Assembly (NCBI RefSeq): GCF_040530035.1
Contig: NZ_JBEWCD010000001.1
Span: 496,001-560,000, forward strand
DNA: 64,000 nucleotides
Reading direction: 5' to 3'
Source of the DNA: Roseibium sp. HPY-6
Lineage (GTDB): Bacteria > Pseudomonadota > Alphaproteobacteria > Rhizobiales > Stappiaceae
Under the pieces are notes generated by a model. That model made no database searches. It had not been told where the DNA came from and saw only the letters and a program-made list of their open reading frames with translations. Every line of letters begins with the position of its first letter. The stretch's first letter is position 1. A program made the position numbers and the translations under genes. Shown here one piece after another: positions 9,121-18,515 of this stretch.

Positions 9121-9831
9121 ATGTGCACAATGCTTGATCAGACAGAATTGAAAAGCAAACTGAGAGCAATTTCTGAGGCAAACGCGGCTCACCATGTCCT
9201 GGACATTCTGGAGTCGAACCTGCGGCGCATGGGGGCGACGCACATACTCATTACCGGCTTGCCCATGCCGAACCGCCCGATTGACAATCTGGTTCAGCGA
9301 TTCCGCTGGCCGGACCAGCGTAACGACGGCATCGAGAGCACGTCTTTGTCCGCAAACGACAGCGCGCTGATGCTCGGCCTCGGCTCCAATCGCGCCCGCG
9401 TATGGACGATTACAGCAGGAGACATGGAGCACTCCGATCTCCTGGCGTCTGCTGGTGAAGGCAGTCAGATCGTTGTCGTACCGGTGACTGAGCTTTATCC
9501 GTTCCAGGCATTCGTTTTCGCCAGCGGACCGGCGCTTCAGGTGAACAAATACGATCTTGCAAACCTGGAAGTGCTTTCGGCAGCTGCCTTTTCCCGGCTG
9601 CGCGAACTTGGCGTCATCTCCGGCCAGCGTCCGGGCGCCCTTTCCAGTCGTGAACGCAGGGTCCTTGAGCTGACCGCTTACGGTAAAACAGCCGGCGAGA
9701 TCGCCGACGTCCTCGACATTTCGCAACGCACGGTTCACGCCCATCTGCAGAACGCAAGCGTCAAGCTCAATGCGTCCAACAAGACCCACACGGTCGTGGA
9801 AGCGCTTCGCTACGGGCAGATCAGCGTCTGA
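9121..9831 (+). CDS. LuxR-family transcriptional regulator (orphan)
   Basis: Regulator of 236 residues with an N-terminal ligand/sensor-like domain (about 1-165) and a C-terminal LuxR helix-turn-helix (about 170-232): ALSSRERRVLELTAYGKT, then AGEIADVLDISQRTVHAHL and NASVKLNASNKTHTVVEAL. The architecture matches autoinducer-binding regulators, but the tryptophan/tyrosine-rich ligand pocket of true acyl-homoserine-lactone receptors is not obvious and no luxI-type synthase lies in the window. It may be a solo receptor or sense something else. The start could be 9121 or the ATG at 9130. A dyad lies just upstream and a bidirectional terminator follows. Confidence 0.85.
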   Translation: MCTMLDQTELKSKLRAISEANAAHHVLDILESNLRRMGATHILITGLPMPNRPIDNLVQRFRWPDQRNDGIESTSLSANDSALMLGLGSNRARVWTITAGDMEHSDLLASAGEGSQIVVVPVTELYPFQAFVFASGPALQVNKYDLANLEVLSAAAFSRLRELGVISGQRPGALSSRERRVLELTAYGKTAGEIADVLDISQRTVHAHLQNASVKLNASNKTHTVVEALRYGQISV

Positions 9832-9879
9832 CATCAGCCAATCGCGGCTGTAACGCTGCCGTATTGAGCAATGAATCCA

Positions 9880-9906
9880 AAAAGGCGCGCCACAGGCGCG
9901 CCTTTT
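9880..9906. terminator. Bidirectional intrinsic terminator
   Basis: AAAA-GGCGCGCC-ACA-GGCGCGCC-TTTT is a perfect inverted repeat with an eight-pair GC stem, flanked by A and T runs, so it can serve both strands. It lies between the plus-strand LuxR-type stop (9831) and the minus-strand DUF4332 stop (9943). Confidence 0.9.
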
Positions 9907-9942
9907 CACTTTATCTGCAGGTATTATTGGCCCTCAGCCGGT

Positions 9943-10350
9943 TCAATAGGTCATCATCGGCGGCAGCTCTTTTGCCTGATCGACCCATTTCGTCACCTGA
10001 CTCTCGCTTGGTACCTGGCGAACGAGACTCTTCTCGTCGTTCACTTCCTGCATCTTTGCTGCAAGATTGGCCGCATTTCGATGCTTCAGTTCTTTGACGG
10101 TATCGACCCCCGCTGCCTCCAGAAGCTCCGAATACTCTTCACCGACACCGCTGATTCGCATCAGGTCGGCCATGTTGGCCCACTTCAGAATGCGTTTGCC
10201 TTCGATACCGGTTTCCTCTTCAAGCGCCTTGCGCCCCTTCGGATCCTTCGCACGCTCCAGATATGCTTCCGTCGTCGTAATGCCCACTTCACCCAGTTTC
10301 GCAGCATAAGTCGGGCCAATGCCCTCGATTTCTTTGATCGAATATGACAT
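9943..10350 (-). CDS. DUF4332 (helix-hairpin-helix) protein
   Basis: Protein of about 135 residues with two helix-hairpin-helix-like units: IEGIGPTYAAKLGEVGI with TTTEAYLERA, and LMRISGVGEEYSELLEAAGVDTVKELKH. This is the DUF4332 pattern, which resembles DNA-binding HhH modules; the function is unknown. ATG 10350 is preferred over an upstream TTG because it begins the conserved MSYSIKEIEGIGP and follows GGGAG by ten bases. The neighbouring gene upstream on the same strand encodes a DUF2267-type protein, 45 bases away, so they probably form one operon. Confidence 0.8.
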   Translation of the reverse strand: MSYSIKEIEGIGPTYAAKLGEVGITTTEAYLERAKDPKGRKALEEETGIEGKRILKWANMADLMRISGVGEEYSELLEAAGVDTVKELKHRNAANLAAKMQEVNDEKSLVRQVPSESQVTKWVDQAKELPPMMTY

Positions 10351-10395
10351 GCGCAATGAACTCCCTCTAAGACCGATGGCAGAACCCTGGGGCAG

Positions 10396-10788
10396 CTAGA
10401 CGACTTGGTTCAACCCCGGAATTTGTGAAATCACTTCCTCCACTACGTCGTCCCCTGCTTTTTCCTTAGCATAGGAAACCAGCTCTTTGACAACACTTTG
10501 CACGCCGCCCATATCGAGCCCGGCACTGTTCAGTTCGCTAAGGGCACCCATCGCCCCCATGCTGCCACCCATCATGCTTCCCAGACCGCCGAGCAGGCCA
10601 CCTCCGGAACCGGCGCCCTCGCGACCGGCCACAAGATCAGCAGCTCCCGGAAGGGCATCAAAAATCAGCTGCATCTTGTCTTCCGGACCTTCGCGGTTCA
10701 GGAAGTCTAAAATGATGCCGACCGCGTTGGTCGCTAGGTCTTTGTCGATCCCGGCCGCCGCCATGATCCGGTCAATGAGTTCTTCCAT
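10396..10788 (-). CDS. DUF2267-type small protein
   Basis: Protein of 130 residues with an N-terminal helical unit (MEELIDRIMAAAGIDKDLA to FDALPGAADLV), a Gly/Met-rich low-complexity middle (GSGGGLLGGLGSMMGGSMG, about residues 60-80) and a C-terminal helix pair (VVKELVSYAKEKAGDDVVEE). This fits proteins annotated DUF2267 in related bacteria; the assignment is from recall and not certain. There is no signal peptide. ATG 10788 follows GGAGAACGGT. It precedes the DUF4332 gene in a likely two-gene operon. Function is not known. Confidence 0.65.
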   Translation of the reverse strand: MEELIDRIMAAAGIDKDLATNAVGIILDFLNREGPEDKMQLIFDALPGAADLVAGREGAGSGGGLLGGLGSMMGGSMGAMGALSELNSAGLDMGGVQSVVKELVSYAKEKAGDDVVEEVISQIPGLNQVV

Positions 10789-10958
10789 ACCGTTCTCCAG
10801 GTAAGTCTGTTTGTGCGTCGTGTGTTATCAGCCGCGTCGCCGGTGATTTCTATACATGCTTTTCCGGAAGTCCGTCGACACGACATCGCACCTCGTGCGC
10901 GCTTTTTTCCAGCGGCTTTGTTAGGTTCGGGGAAGGTCAGTAAGATTCGGGGGTATCC

Positions 10959-12518
10959 GTGACGGGAAAAGATAGCATTTTTGTCGGTGCCAGCACCAAG
11001 GATGAGACGCTGGCGCTGAAACTGGCCAACCGGCACGGATTGATCGCGGGAGCAACCGGGACCGGCAAGACAGTCTCGTTGCAGATCCTGGCAGAGGGGT
11101 TTTCAAAGGCGGGTGTTCCCGTTTTCTGTGCCGACATCAAGGGCGATTTGTCCGGACTGGCCGCCGAAGGTGTCTCCAAGGATTTTCTTGAAAAACGGGC
11201 CAGGGAAGTCGGCATAGAAGAGAGCTATACATACAAGGAATTTCCAACCGTTTTCTGGGACCTTCTTGGAAAGCAGGGCCACCCCATCCGAACCACCGTT
11301 TCCGAAATCGGCCCCCTTCTTCTTTCGCGCTTGCTGGAGCTGAACGACACCCAGGAAGGCGTTCTGAACGTCCTGTTCGAACTGGCCGACGATGAAGGCT
11401 TGCTGCTGCTCGATCTGAAAGACCTGCGGGCAATGCTCGCCCATGTGGCTGAGCGGGCCTCTGAACTCTCCACGCTTTACGGCAACGTTTCCAAGTCGTC
11501 GATCGGAGCTATTCAGCGCAGATTGCTCGTGCTTGAGCGCCAGGGTGGAGAGAATTTCTTCGGCGAGCCTGCGCTCGACATCAGGGATTTCATCCGCACT
11601 GCGCAGGACGGCCGCGGGATCGTGAATATTCTGGCGGCCGACAAACTCATGTCCTCGCCCAGGCTTTACGCCGTTTTTCTGCTCTGGCTTCTTTCCGAAC
11701 TGTTTGAGGAACTTCCAGAGGTCGGCGATCCGGAGAAGCCAAAACTGGTTTTCTTCTTCGACGAAGCGCATCTTCTCTTCAGCGGCGCGCCCAAAGCACT
11801 CATCGAGAAGGTTGAACAGGTTGTCAGGCTGATCCGGTCAAAAGGCGTCGGCGTCTATTTCGTAACCCAGAACCCGCTCGATATTCCGGAGACGATCCTG
11901 GCGCAGCTGGGGAACCGTATTCAACATGCGCTGCGGGCCTTCACACCACGAGACCAGAAGGCGGTCAGGGCCGCTGCGGAGACCTTTCGCCCAAATCCCG
12001 ACCTGAACACGGAACGCGTCATAACCGAGCTCGGCGTCGGCGAGGCACTCGTTTCAACGCTGGAGGGCAAGGGGATCCCCTCAGTCGTGCAACGAACCCT
12101 CATCCGGCCACCCTGCTCGCGTCTTGGGCCGATCACCCAGGCAGAGCGACGCACGCTCATCCAATCGAGCGCCATTTTCGGCCTCTACGAACGGGCCAAG
12201 GACAGAAAATCCGCTTATGAAATCCTCATGAACCGCGCGGAAGAGGAACAGCGCCAGGAGCAGCGCAGCCGGGACAGGGAAGAAAAGCATGCCCGCAAAC
12301 ACGGCGAACCGCGAAAGTCCCGGTCCGGATTTCAGTTACCTGACTTCGGCCGCGATGATCGTCCACGCAAAGAGAGCATAAAAAGACGGTCCAGCCGCAG
12401 AAGCCAGCGTGACAGCGTGCTGGAAGCCGGACTGAAATCGGCGGCTAGGAGCCTGGGGACGTCTCTCGGGCGTGCACTCGTCCGCGGTTTGATGGGATCG
12501 TTGAAGCGCGGAAACTGA
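10959..12518 (+). CDS. HerA-like / DUF853 P-loop ATPase
   Basis: ATPase of 519 residues of the HerA/FtsK superfamily, DUF853 branch. Walker A is [10 protein letters not shown] near residues 31-40, [10 protein letters not shown] follows, Walker B is [10 protein letters not shown] (about 265-274), and a sensor-like [10 protein letters not shown] and an arginine-rich [10 protein letters not shown] come after. The C-terminal 100 residues are highly charged and basic ([22 protein letters not shown]), suggesting nucleic-acid contact. HerA relatives translocate DNA, sometimes with NurA nuclease; no nurA gene is nearby, so the role is unknown. The GTG start is consistent with the conserved N-terminus. 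The cation transporter gene starts five bases after its stop. Confidence 0.85.
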   Translation: MTGKDSIFVGASTKDETLALKLANRHGLIAGATGTGKTVSLQILAEGFSKAGVPVFCADIKGDLSGLAAEGVSKDFLEKRAREVGIEESYTYKEFPTVFWDLLGKQGHPIRTTVSEIGPLLLSRLLELNDTQEGVLNVLFELADDEGLLLLDLKDLRAMLAHVAERASELSTLYGNVSKSSIGAIQRRLLVLERQGGENFFGEPALDIRDFIRTAQDGRGIVNILAADKLMSSPRLYAVFLLWLLSELFEELPEVGDPEKPKLVFFFDEAHLLFSGAPKALIEKVEQVVRLIRSKGVGVYFVTQNPLDIPETILAQLGNRIQHALRAFTPRDQKAVRAAAETFRPNPDLNTERVITELGVGEALVSTLEGKGIPSVVQRTLIRPPCSRLGPITQAERRTLIQSSAIFGLYERAKDRKSAYEILMNRAEEEQRQEQRSRDREEKHARKHGEPRKSRSGFQLPDFGRDDRPRKESIKRRSSRRSQRDSVLEAGLKSAARSLGTSLGRALVRGLMGSLKRGN

Positions 12519-12523
12519 CGCCT

Positions 12524-13477
12524 ATGGCCGACAGCCGGGAGATTGAACGCAAGGCCTTAAATATTGGAAAATGGGCCAATCTGTTCATGGCCTTTGCCGG
12601 TATCCTGACAGCCTGGCTGTCGCGCTCGGATGCCATGCTCGTCGACGGTCTCTATTCAGCTGTCAATTTCGTATCCGCCATCGCCGCTGCACGCATCGGC
12701 GCCCGTGTCGGTATGCCGCCCACGCGCAAGCGGCCCTGGGGGCATGATTTCGACGAGGTGCTCTACGTCACCTTCCGCAGTCTGATCCTGATCGGCATTC
12801 TTGTTTTTGCGGCCATCGTGTCCGGCATCAAGATCTGGACGTTCTTCACCGGCGGCACTGTTCCTGAACTGGTGTTTGGACCGATCGTCATCTACTCGGT
12901 CACGATCGTCCTGATTTGTCTGGCCCTCGCCTTCAACTATCATCGTGCCTACAGAAAAAGCGGCAAGCGCTCGCCTTTATTGAAGACCGAAGCCAGAGCG
13001 GCAATGATCGATGGTGTACTGAGTGTAGGAGCGGGCGCAGCCCTTTTGTCGCTTCCCTTTCTTGAGGGAACACCCCTTGCTCCCTATGTGCCGATCGGTG
13101 ACGCGGTCATCGTGATTGTGCTTATCCTGGCCATCATCTGGCAGCCGCTTGCAACGTTTCGAAAGACGCTCGCAGACCTTGCCGGGGTCAGCGCGCCAAA
13201 GGGCACGCATTCAAAGGCGGCGCGCGCAGCGCGGGATCTCGCCCTGGAAAAAGGCTACCGATTCCAAAGAGCCGCAGTCCTCCAGGCCGGCCGTATGCAC
13301 TACGCGGCAATCTATATCGATCCCGGCAAAGCCGTCCTGGCCGAAGAGATCGATGCATTTCAAACGCAGCTGCTGGAGAAACTGGAGACAACAATAGGAC
13401 CAACGAGAGTTGAGGTTATCGTAACGGCGCGCGGTGCTCTGTCTGCAGCAAAGCCGCTGCTTCCGGAAAAGAGCTAA
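12524..13477 (+). CDS. Cation diffusion facilitator family transporter
   Basis: Inner-membrane metal/proton antiporter of 317 residues. Hydrophobic segments lie near residues 17-35, 40-60, 83-105, 117-138, 165-182 and 188-207, followed by a cytosolic C-terminal domain of about 100 residues. The family usually exports Zn, Mn, Fe or Co. The D-x-x-x-D metal site of classical members appears as SDAMLVDGLYS in the second segment and is altered in the fifth (ARAAMIDGVLS), so the substrate cannot be predicted. The start follows the DUF853 stop by five bases, implying cotranscription. Confidence 0.85.
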   Translation: MADSREIERKALNIGKWANLFMAFAGILTAWLSRSDAMLVDGLYSAVNFVSAIAAARIGARVGMPPTRKRPWGHDFDEVLYVTFRSLILIGILVFAAIVSGIKIWTFFTGGTVPELVFGPIVIYSVTIVLICLALAFNYHRAYRKSGKRSPLLKTEARAAMIDGVLSVGAGAALLSLPFLEGTPLAPYVPIGDAVIVIVLILAIIWQPLATFRKTLADLAGVSAPKGTHSKAARAARDLALEKGYRFQRAAVLQAGRMHYAAIYIDPGKAVLAEEIDAFQTQLLEKLETTIGPTRVEVIVTARGALSAAKPLLPEKS

Positions 13478-13576
13478 TTCCATTTGCGCTTCGCGCACGC
13501 TTGTGGCCTGTTAGGGCCTTCTAAAGGGCCGTGCATTCTTCGGCCAGCCATTCTGTTCCAAATTCAAGGATCCGTT

Positions 13577-14965
13577 ATGAGTTCCATCGATAAGGTCTTG
13601 GCGCGCATCGAGACCAATTTCGAAGCCAGCCTCGATCGACTGTTCGACCTTCTCAAAATCAAAAGCATATCGACCGACCCTGAATTCGCAGCACCGTGCC
13701 GTGAAGCTGCAGAATGGCTCGCGCGTGAACTGAAATCGATCGGCATTGAGGCATCCGTGCGCGATACGGCCGGTCATCCGATGGTTGTCGGGCACCGCAA
13801 ATCCGGCAAACAAGGCCCGCATGTACTTTTTTATGGCCATTACGATGTGCAGCCTGTCGATCCCCTGAACCTTTGGGATCAGGACCCGTTTGAACCCAGC
13901 ATCAAGACACGCGAGGACGGCAGTAAGATCATTGTTGCCCGCGGTGCATCCGACGACAAAGGTCAATTGATGACATTCGTCGAAGCCGCCCGCGCGTTTA
14001 TTGAGGAAACCGGCGACCTGCCAATCGACGTGAGCATTCTGTTCGAAGGAGAAGAAGAATCCGGTTCTCCGTCGCTTGGCCCGTTTCTGGATGCGCACAA
14101 GGATGAACTGTCCTGTGATCTAGCCCTCGTATGCGACACGGGCATGTGGGACGCGCGGACGCCGGCAATCGCGGTCATGCTGCGCGGCATGGTCGGTGAC
14201 GAAATCATCGTCAAGGCCGCGAGCCGCGACCTCCACTCCGGCATGTATGGCGGATCGGCACAAAACCCCAACCACATTGTCGCCAGCATCATCGCCGGTT
14301 TGCACGATGAAAACGGCAAAGTGACCCTGCCCGGCTTTTATGATGGCGTGATCGAACTGCCTGAAGACGTCAGCAGGATGTGGGATGGTCTCGATTTTTC
14401 CGTCGAGGATTTTCTCGGCGAGGTTGGGTTGAAGTATCCGCGCGGTGAAAACGACCGCAAGCCACTGGAGCACCTTTGGTCGCGACCGACCGTTGAAGTC
14501 AACGGTATGTGGGGCGGTTATCAGGGCGCCGGCTCAAAGACGGTCATACCTTCCGAGGCCCATGCCAAATTCACGTTCCGGCTGGTAGGCGATCAGGATC
14601 CGGACAAGATCCAGCAATCCTTCCGTGACTATGTCCGCTCCAAGATACCGGCTGACTGCTCCGTCGAATTCATTGCCAAGGACGGCAGCCCTGCCCTTCG
14701 TCTCGATTTCCAGATGCCCGCGCTCGAAAAAGGCGAAGCCGCCCTCAAGAACGAATGGGGCAAGGAGGCGGCTCTCGTCGGAATGGGTGGGTCTATCCCC
14801 ATTGTCGGCGATTTCAAACGCACCCTGGGCATGGACACCTTGATGATCGGCTTCGGTTTGGAAGACGACCAGATCCATTCGCCGAACGAGAAATATAATC
14901 TGACAAGTTTTCACAAGGGCATTCGGTCCTGGGCACGCGTCCTTGACGAATTGTCGAAGAACTGA
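13577..14965 (+). CDS. M20 family dipeptidase/metallopeptidase
   Basis: Zinc peptidase of about 462 residues. Metal-ligand motifs are in order: FYGHYDVQPVDP (His, Asp), GASDDKGQ (bridging Asp), FEGEEESGSP (catalytic Glu and ligand Glu) and a late QIHSPNEKY with the last His; the lid/dimerisation region starts near SRDLHSGMYGGSAQNP. This is the M20 dipeptidase group (ArgE/DapE/CPG2 clan), probably cleaving dipeptides in the cytosol. The start is placed at ATG 13577, eight bases after AAGGA; the open frame extends upstream to 13484 without good signals. Confidence 0.92.
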   Translation: MSSIDKVLARIETNFEASLDRLFDLLKIKSISTDPEFAAPCREAAEWLARELKSIGIEASVRDTAGHPMVVGHRKSGKQGPHVLFYGHYDVQPVDPLNLWDQDPFEPSIKTREDGSKIIVARGASDDKGQLMTFVEAARAFIEETGDLPIDVSILFEGEEESGSPSLGPFLDAHKDELSCDLALVCDTGMWDARTPAIAVMLRGMVGDEIIVKAASRDLHSGMYGGSAQNPNHIVASIIAGLHDENGKVTLPGFYDGVIELPEDVSRMWDGLDFSVEDFLGEVGLKYPRGENDRKPLEHLWSRPTVEVNGMWGGYQGAGSKTVIPSEAHAKFTFRLVGDQDPDKIQQSFRDYVRSKIPADCSVEFIAKDGSPALRLDFQMPALEKGEAALKNEWGKEAALVGMGGSIPIVGDFKRTLGMDTLMIGFGLEDDQIHSPNEKYNLTSFHKGIRSWARVLDELSKN

Positions 14966-15021
14966 CGGCGGACAGCGGCAAACCGGCATCTCTGCAAGTT
15001 GAAAGCGTACGGGATAAAAAC

Positions 15022-15603
15022 ATGAAATCCATTTGCGTCTTTTGCGGATCCAGCTTCGGATCGCGTGAAAGTTATAAGGAAGCGGCCCGCTCAACGGGCC
15101 GCGTCATTGCCGAAAACGGGTATCGGCTCGTTTATGGCGGCGCCAAGGTCGGTCTGATGGGAACCGTTGCCGACGCTGCTCTTGAAGCCGGCGGTGACGT
15201 TATCGGGGTATTGCCGAAGTCGCTTCAGGAAAAGGAAATCGGTCACGAAGGCCTGAATGAACTTCATCTCGTTGGTTCGATGCACGAACGAAAGGCGATG
15301 ATGGCGGATCTGTCCGACGGCTTTATCGCCTTGCCCGGAGGCGTCGGAACACTGGAGGAAATCTTCGAAGTCTGGACCTGGGGCCAGCTCGGTTATCACG
15401 AAAAACCCTGCGGTTTTCTCAATGTCGGCGGCTACTACGATCACCTGATCGCTTTTTTGGATCATCAGACCGAAGAAGCCTTCACGAAGCCGGTGATGCG
15501 CAGCATGGTTCAGATCAGCGAATCCGCACAAGGCCTGATTGACCAGTTTAAGTCCTATGAACCACCAAGTACGCCGAAGTGGATAAAGAAAGACGAAACC
15601 TGA
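15022..15603 (+). CDS. LOG family protein (TIGR00730 Rossmann fold)
   Basis: Cytosolic protein of 193 residues of the Lonely-Guy family, which in characterised members hydrolyses nucleoside 5'-monophosphates (cytokinin riboside phosphates in plants, AMP-type substrates in bacteria) to base and ribose phosphate. It shows ICVFCGSSFGSRESY at the N-terminus, YGGAKVGLMG, and the family signature LPGGVGTLEEIFEVWTW with PGGxGTxxE. Length is standard. It lies 56 bases after the M20 peptidase stop and before a divergent-function lipoprotein gene. The physiological substrate in bacteria is uncertain. Confidence 0.92.
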   Translation: MKSICVFCGSSFGSRESYKEAARSTGRVIAENGYRLVYGGAKVGLMGTVADAALEAGGDVIGVLPKSLQEKEIGHEGLNELHLVGSMHERKAMMADLSDGFIALPGGVGTLEEIFEVWTWGQLGYHEKPCGFLNVGGYYDHLIAFLDHQTEEAFTKPVMRSMVQISESAQGLIDQFKSYEPPSTPKWIKKDET

Positions 15604-15744
15604 GGAGGTTCCAGGGAACGCAGCGGGCTGGGCCTGAACTTTCCACAGCACCGTCTCGCTGCAATTGCAAAATAATCCAGAGTTGTTAAACCCTTGTGAG
15701 AACTGCGTGCAAAGCGCAGCCCGCAATAACGATGTGTTTGGTCC

Positions 15745-16338
15745 ATGCGCTGCCGATTTTTAAACGCTTTTACAGTCTCATTTGCCCTGGCTGTTGCGGC
15801 CTGCTCACCGACAGCCGATTTTGACGGGACTTCAGGCCGGCTTGTTCAGACATCAAACGTCACGCTTGTCCAGATTACCGAAGATAGTGTCGGCGGAATC
15901 ACGCCCGAGACACGATACGGCTCCAAGTCAATCGAATCGGCTCTGCCCGGCTTCACCACCGAAGGCATTCAAACGGCGGTGGAAAACAAAACCGAATGGG
16001 CGCTTGCGGCTTTCAATACCGATGGCTTTCAGGTTCTTCAGGTCTTCAAGGGTCAAAATGGCAAGGTGCGTTCGGTTCACGGCGTTACCCATCATCTGCA
16101 GGGGCCCAATGGCGAGCGGATCGGTATGACATTGGGTGACATTGGCACCGCCAAGGCCGATTGCCGCGCCGGCAAGAATCTCTGGCGTGGGATGGCCATC
16201 TGCAAATCGCGCGGACACCCGAACGTTGAACTGGTCTACGCGATCCCGGGTTACCAGGGACCATTCGACCGGCTGCCGCCGTCAAAGGAGCTGTTCGACG
16301 CCGAGTTGCAGCGCATTTTGTGGACGCCGAAAAGCTGA
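15745..16338 (+). CDS. DUF1131 (YfeY-like) lipoprotein
   Basis: Predicted lipoprotein of 197 residues. The signal peptide ends in a lipobox, LAVAAC, at about residue 20. The mature part follows the DUF1131 pattern seen in E. coli YfeY, a sigma-E-regulated lipoprotein of unknown function: VGGITPETRYGSKSIESAL, FQVLQVFKGQNGKV, a short cysteine-containing KADCRAGKNLW-MAICKS segment and a WxGP/GPFDRLPPS-like end. It is likely anchored in the outer or inner membrane on the periplasmic side. Nothing at the start position disagrees. Confidence 0.75.
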   Translation: MRCRFLNAFTVSFALAVAACSPTADFDGTSGRLVQTSNVTLVQITEDSVGGITPETRYGSKSIESALPGFTTEGIQTAVENKTEWALAAFNTDGFQVLQVFKGQNGKVRSVHGVTHHLQGPNGERIGMTLGDIGTAKADCRAGKNLWRGMAICKSRGHPNVELVYAIPGYQGPFDRLPPSKELFDAELQRILWTPKS

Positions 16339-16445
16339 CAAAATCGTCTGCCTGTAGGGCTCTCCCGGACGAATTGTAATCCACATCACAATCCGAAAAC
16401 GCGTTCCCCGCTAAGCTTTTTCCACGCTAAGGCGAGGAAGCGGTC

Positions 16446-16562
16446 ATGATGAGGTATGGAGACAAACGCAAGCAACATATCCAGATGGTGTGTCCAGCAG
16501 TGCGCACGCCGCTGCAAAAGAGCGAAGACCAGCAAGAAAAGGTCAGTGTAAAGCAAAGTTGA
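16446..16562 (+). CDS. Possible 38-residue small protein
   Basis: The 326-base gap between the lipoprotein and SGNH genes contains one small frame with a good ribosome site: GAGG lies eight bases before ATG 16446 (a second ATG follows at once). The product of 38 residues is basic and hydrophilic (MMRYGDKRKQHIQMVCPAV at the start), with no membrane segment or family resemblance. It could also be chance. Nothing else in this gap is supportable. Confidence 0.25.
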   Translation: MMRYGDKRKQHIQMVCPAVRTPLQKSEDQQEKVSVKQS

Positions 16563-16664
16563 CCTTGCCGGAGCTTTCTGGCGCCCCGTCAGGATGGACA
16601 ATTTGCACCAGCACCCGATACTCGATGTGCATTTCATCGAATCGGACAGGGCTGGGGTCCACCA

Positions 16665-17450
16665 TTGAAAAAGGCATTCTTTTGCACGCTAGTAGGCCTT
16701 GCATCCCTTTTAGGCCCGGCAATTGATGTCTTTGCATCGCCACCTTCACCGGAAGCAACCAAAATCCTTTTCGTCGGGAACAGCCTGACGCTTGGCAATG
16801 ATCTGCCTGGACTGGTGAAAAGCATTGCTGCCTCCAAAGGCGTGAGCATCGTCACGCGGACAGCCGCCAAAGGAAGCGCACGCCTGGCACACCACGCCGA
16901 AAACCCTCAGTTAAGAGCACTCCTTGACGAAACCGCCTGGGATTTCGTGGTTCTTCAGGAGCACAGCCAGTTGCCGGCGCTGCGCGACGAAGACGTGGCC
17001 AAAAAAACGCTCCCCTACGCGAGCTGGCTTGCAGAGCGCGCGCGACTCATGTCGCCTGCAACCCAGGTCGTTTTCTACATGGCAATGGCCCATAGAGACG
17101 GTGACCAGTTCAACAAGACCAGTTTTTCGGAGGTAGGAACATACGAAGGCATGCAGCAACGGAGCAACGTCACCTACAATCGAATGGCCAGGGAGAACGA
17201 GGCTTCGGTGGTCCCGGTCGGTGTTGTGTGGTCCCATATGCGAACCAGCCATCCGGACGTTGAGCTTTACGTTGATGAGCGCCACCCGACAGTCGCGGGC
17301 AGTTACTTGGCTGCGTGCGTCTTTTTCACCACTTTGTTCTCACAAGGCTGCGAAGGGGCATTTCAGCCCGTGACACTCGCTGACGGCACGGGCCTCAAGA
17401 TCCAGAACCTGTCCGATGACGTGTTGCTTCGCAATGCCGGCATCCAGTGA
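16665..17450 (+). CDS. SGNH/GDSL-type hydrolase, secreted
   Basis: Exported protein of 261 residues with a signal peptide (MKKAFFCTLVGLASLLGPA, cut near FASPP). Block I is FVGNSLTLGND, whose Ser is the expected nucleophile, and block V is VDERHPTVAGSYLAA, giving the D-x-x-H pair. The family includes esterases, lipases and carbohydrate acetyl-esterases acting in the periplasm or outside; no substrate can be assigned. The TTG start at 16665 is supported by GGGG eight bases earlier and by the perfect signal sequence that follows. Confidence 0.75.
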   Translation: MKKAFFCTLVGLASLLGPAIDVFASPPSPEATKILFVGNSLTLGNDLPGLVKSIAASKGVSIVTRTAAKGSARLAHHAENPQLRALLDETAWDFVVLQEHSQLPALRDEDVAKKTLPYASWLAERARLMSPATQVVFYMAMAHRDGDQFNKTSFSEVGTYEGMQQRSNVTYNRMARENEASVVPVGVVWSHMRTSHPDVELYVDERHPTVAGSYLAACVFFTTLFSQGCEGAFQPVTLADGTGLKIQNLSDDVLLRNAGIQ

Positions 17451-17516
17451 CCTGACCCCTCCTATTCCCCCAAATGGCACCGTGACCTTTGCCGAATCCT
17501 GGTTTAAGCCTGGGAC

Positions 17517-18515
17517 ATGACATCAAAGGCGAAAACAATCGATCCGCAAATGCTCGCAACGGATCTGAAGGAAGGCAAACGCGCGGCTCTCGCCCGCGCG
17601 ATTACACTTGTTGAATCGAAAAAGGCTGACCATCGCCATGTCGCGCATCAGTTGATTCAGGACGTGCTGCCGCTGACCGGCAAGGCCTTGCGGATCGGTA
17701 TTACCGGCGTGCCGGGCGTTGGCAAATCAACGACCATCGACACGCTCGGTTCCAATCTGACGGAAGAAGGCCACAAGGTCGCGGTTTTGGCGGTCGATCC
17801 CTCGTCAACCCGCACCGGCGGATCGATCCTGGGCGACAAGACACGCATGGCAAGGCTTGCGACCGATCCGAAAGCGTACATCCGCCCCTCCCCATCCGCC
17901 GGAACGCTCGGCGGCGTTGCCGCCAAAACCCGCGAGACCATGCTGTTGTGCGAAGCTGCCGGTTTCGACGTGATCCTGGTGGAGACTGTCGGTATCGGCC
18001 AGTCTGAGACGACCGTTGCCGACATGGTTGATTTCTTTCTTGTTCTCATGCTGCCGGGCGCCGGGGATGAACTTCAGGGCATCAAGAAGGGCGTGCTGGA
18101 AATTGCCGATATGATTGCGGTCAACAAGGCAGATGGAGATGGTGCAACCCGTGCACGCTCGGCTGCGGCCGACTACCGTGCTGCCCTCCACATTCTCGCG
18201 CCGAAATCTCCCAACTGGACACCGCCGGTCATTACCATATCGGGTCTCGTCAATCAGGATCTCGACACGCTTTGGCAGCAGATTGAACAATACAGTCACC
18301 GGATGCAGGCCAGCGGCGAATGGCAGGAAAAACGCTCCCGGCAACAGGTTGCCTGGATGTGGGACATGTTGCAGCAGCGCATGAGCGAAGCGCTCAGAAC
18401 CAACAAAAAAACAGCCGAGCGATTGAAGTCTCTCGAAAGCAGCGTTCACGACGGAACAACTGCGGTTTCGCTTGCCGTTGACGAACTTGCCGACCTGATG
18501 GGCCTATCGGAATGA
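17517..18515 (+). CDS. meaB: MeaB/ArgK GTPase, methylmalonyl-CoA mutase chaperone
   Basis: G3E-family GTPase of 332 residues that protects methylmalonyl-CoA mutase and gates delivery of adenosylcobalamin to it. Walker A is GVPGVGKS (residues 64-71), followed by AVLAVDPSS and ILVETVGIGQSE (Walker B/switch), the Mg-site region IMLLP..GDELQGIKKG and the base-recognition NKAD (about 204-207). Length is typical. Its target mutAB lies about 9 kb away in the opposite orientation instead of adjacent. The stop overlaps the pcp start by four bases. Confidence 0.96.
   Translation: MTSKAKTIDPQMLATDLKEGKRAALARAITLVESKKADHRHVAHQLIQDVLPLTGKALRIGITGVPGVGKSTTIDTLGSNLTEEGHKVAVLAVDPSSTRTGGSILGDKTRMARLATDPKAYIRPSPSAGTLGGVAAKTRETMLLCEAAGFDVILVETVGIGQSETTVADMVDFFLVLMLPGAGDELQGIKKGVLEIADMIAVNKADGDGATRARSAAADYRAALHILAPKSPNWTPPVITISGLVNQDLDTLWQQIEQYSHRMQASGEWQEKRSRQQVAWMWDMLQQRMSEALRTNKKTAERLKSLESSVHDGTTAVSLAVDELADLMGLSE

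Noticed and set aside
9115..9909. Minus-strand open frame of 264 codons
   Set aside because: It is antisense to the LuxR-type gene and runs through its terminator; no domain recognised.
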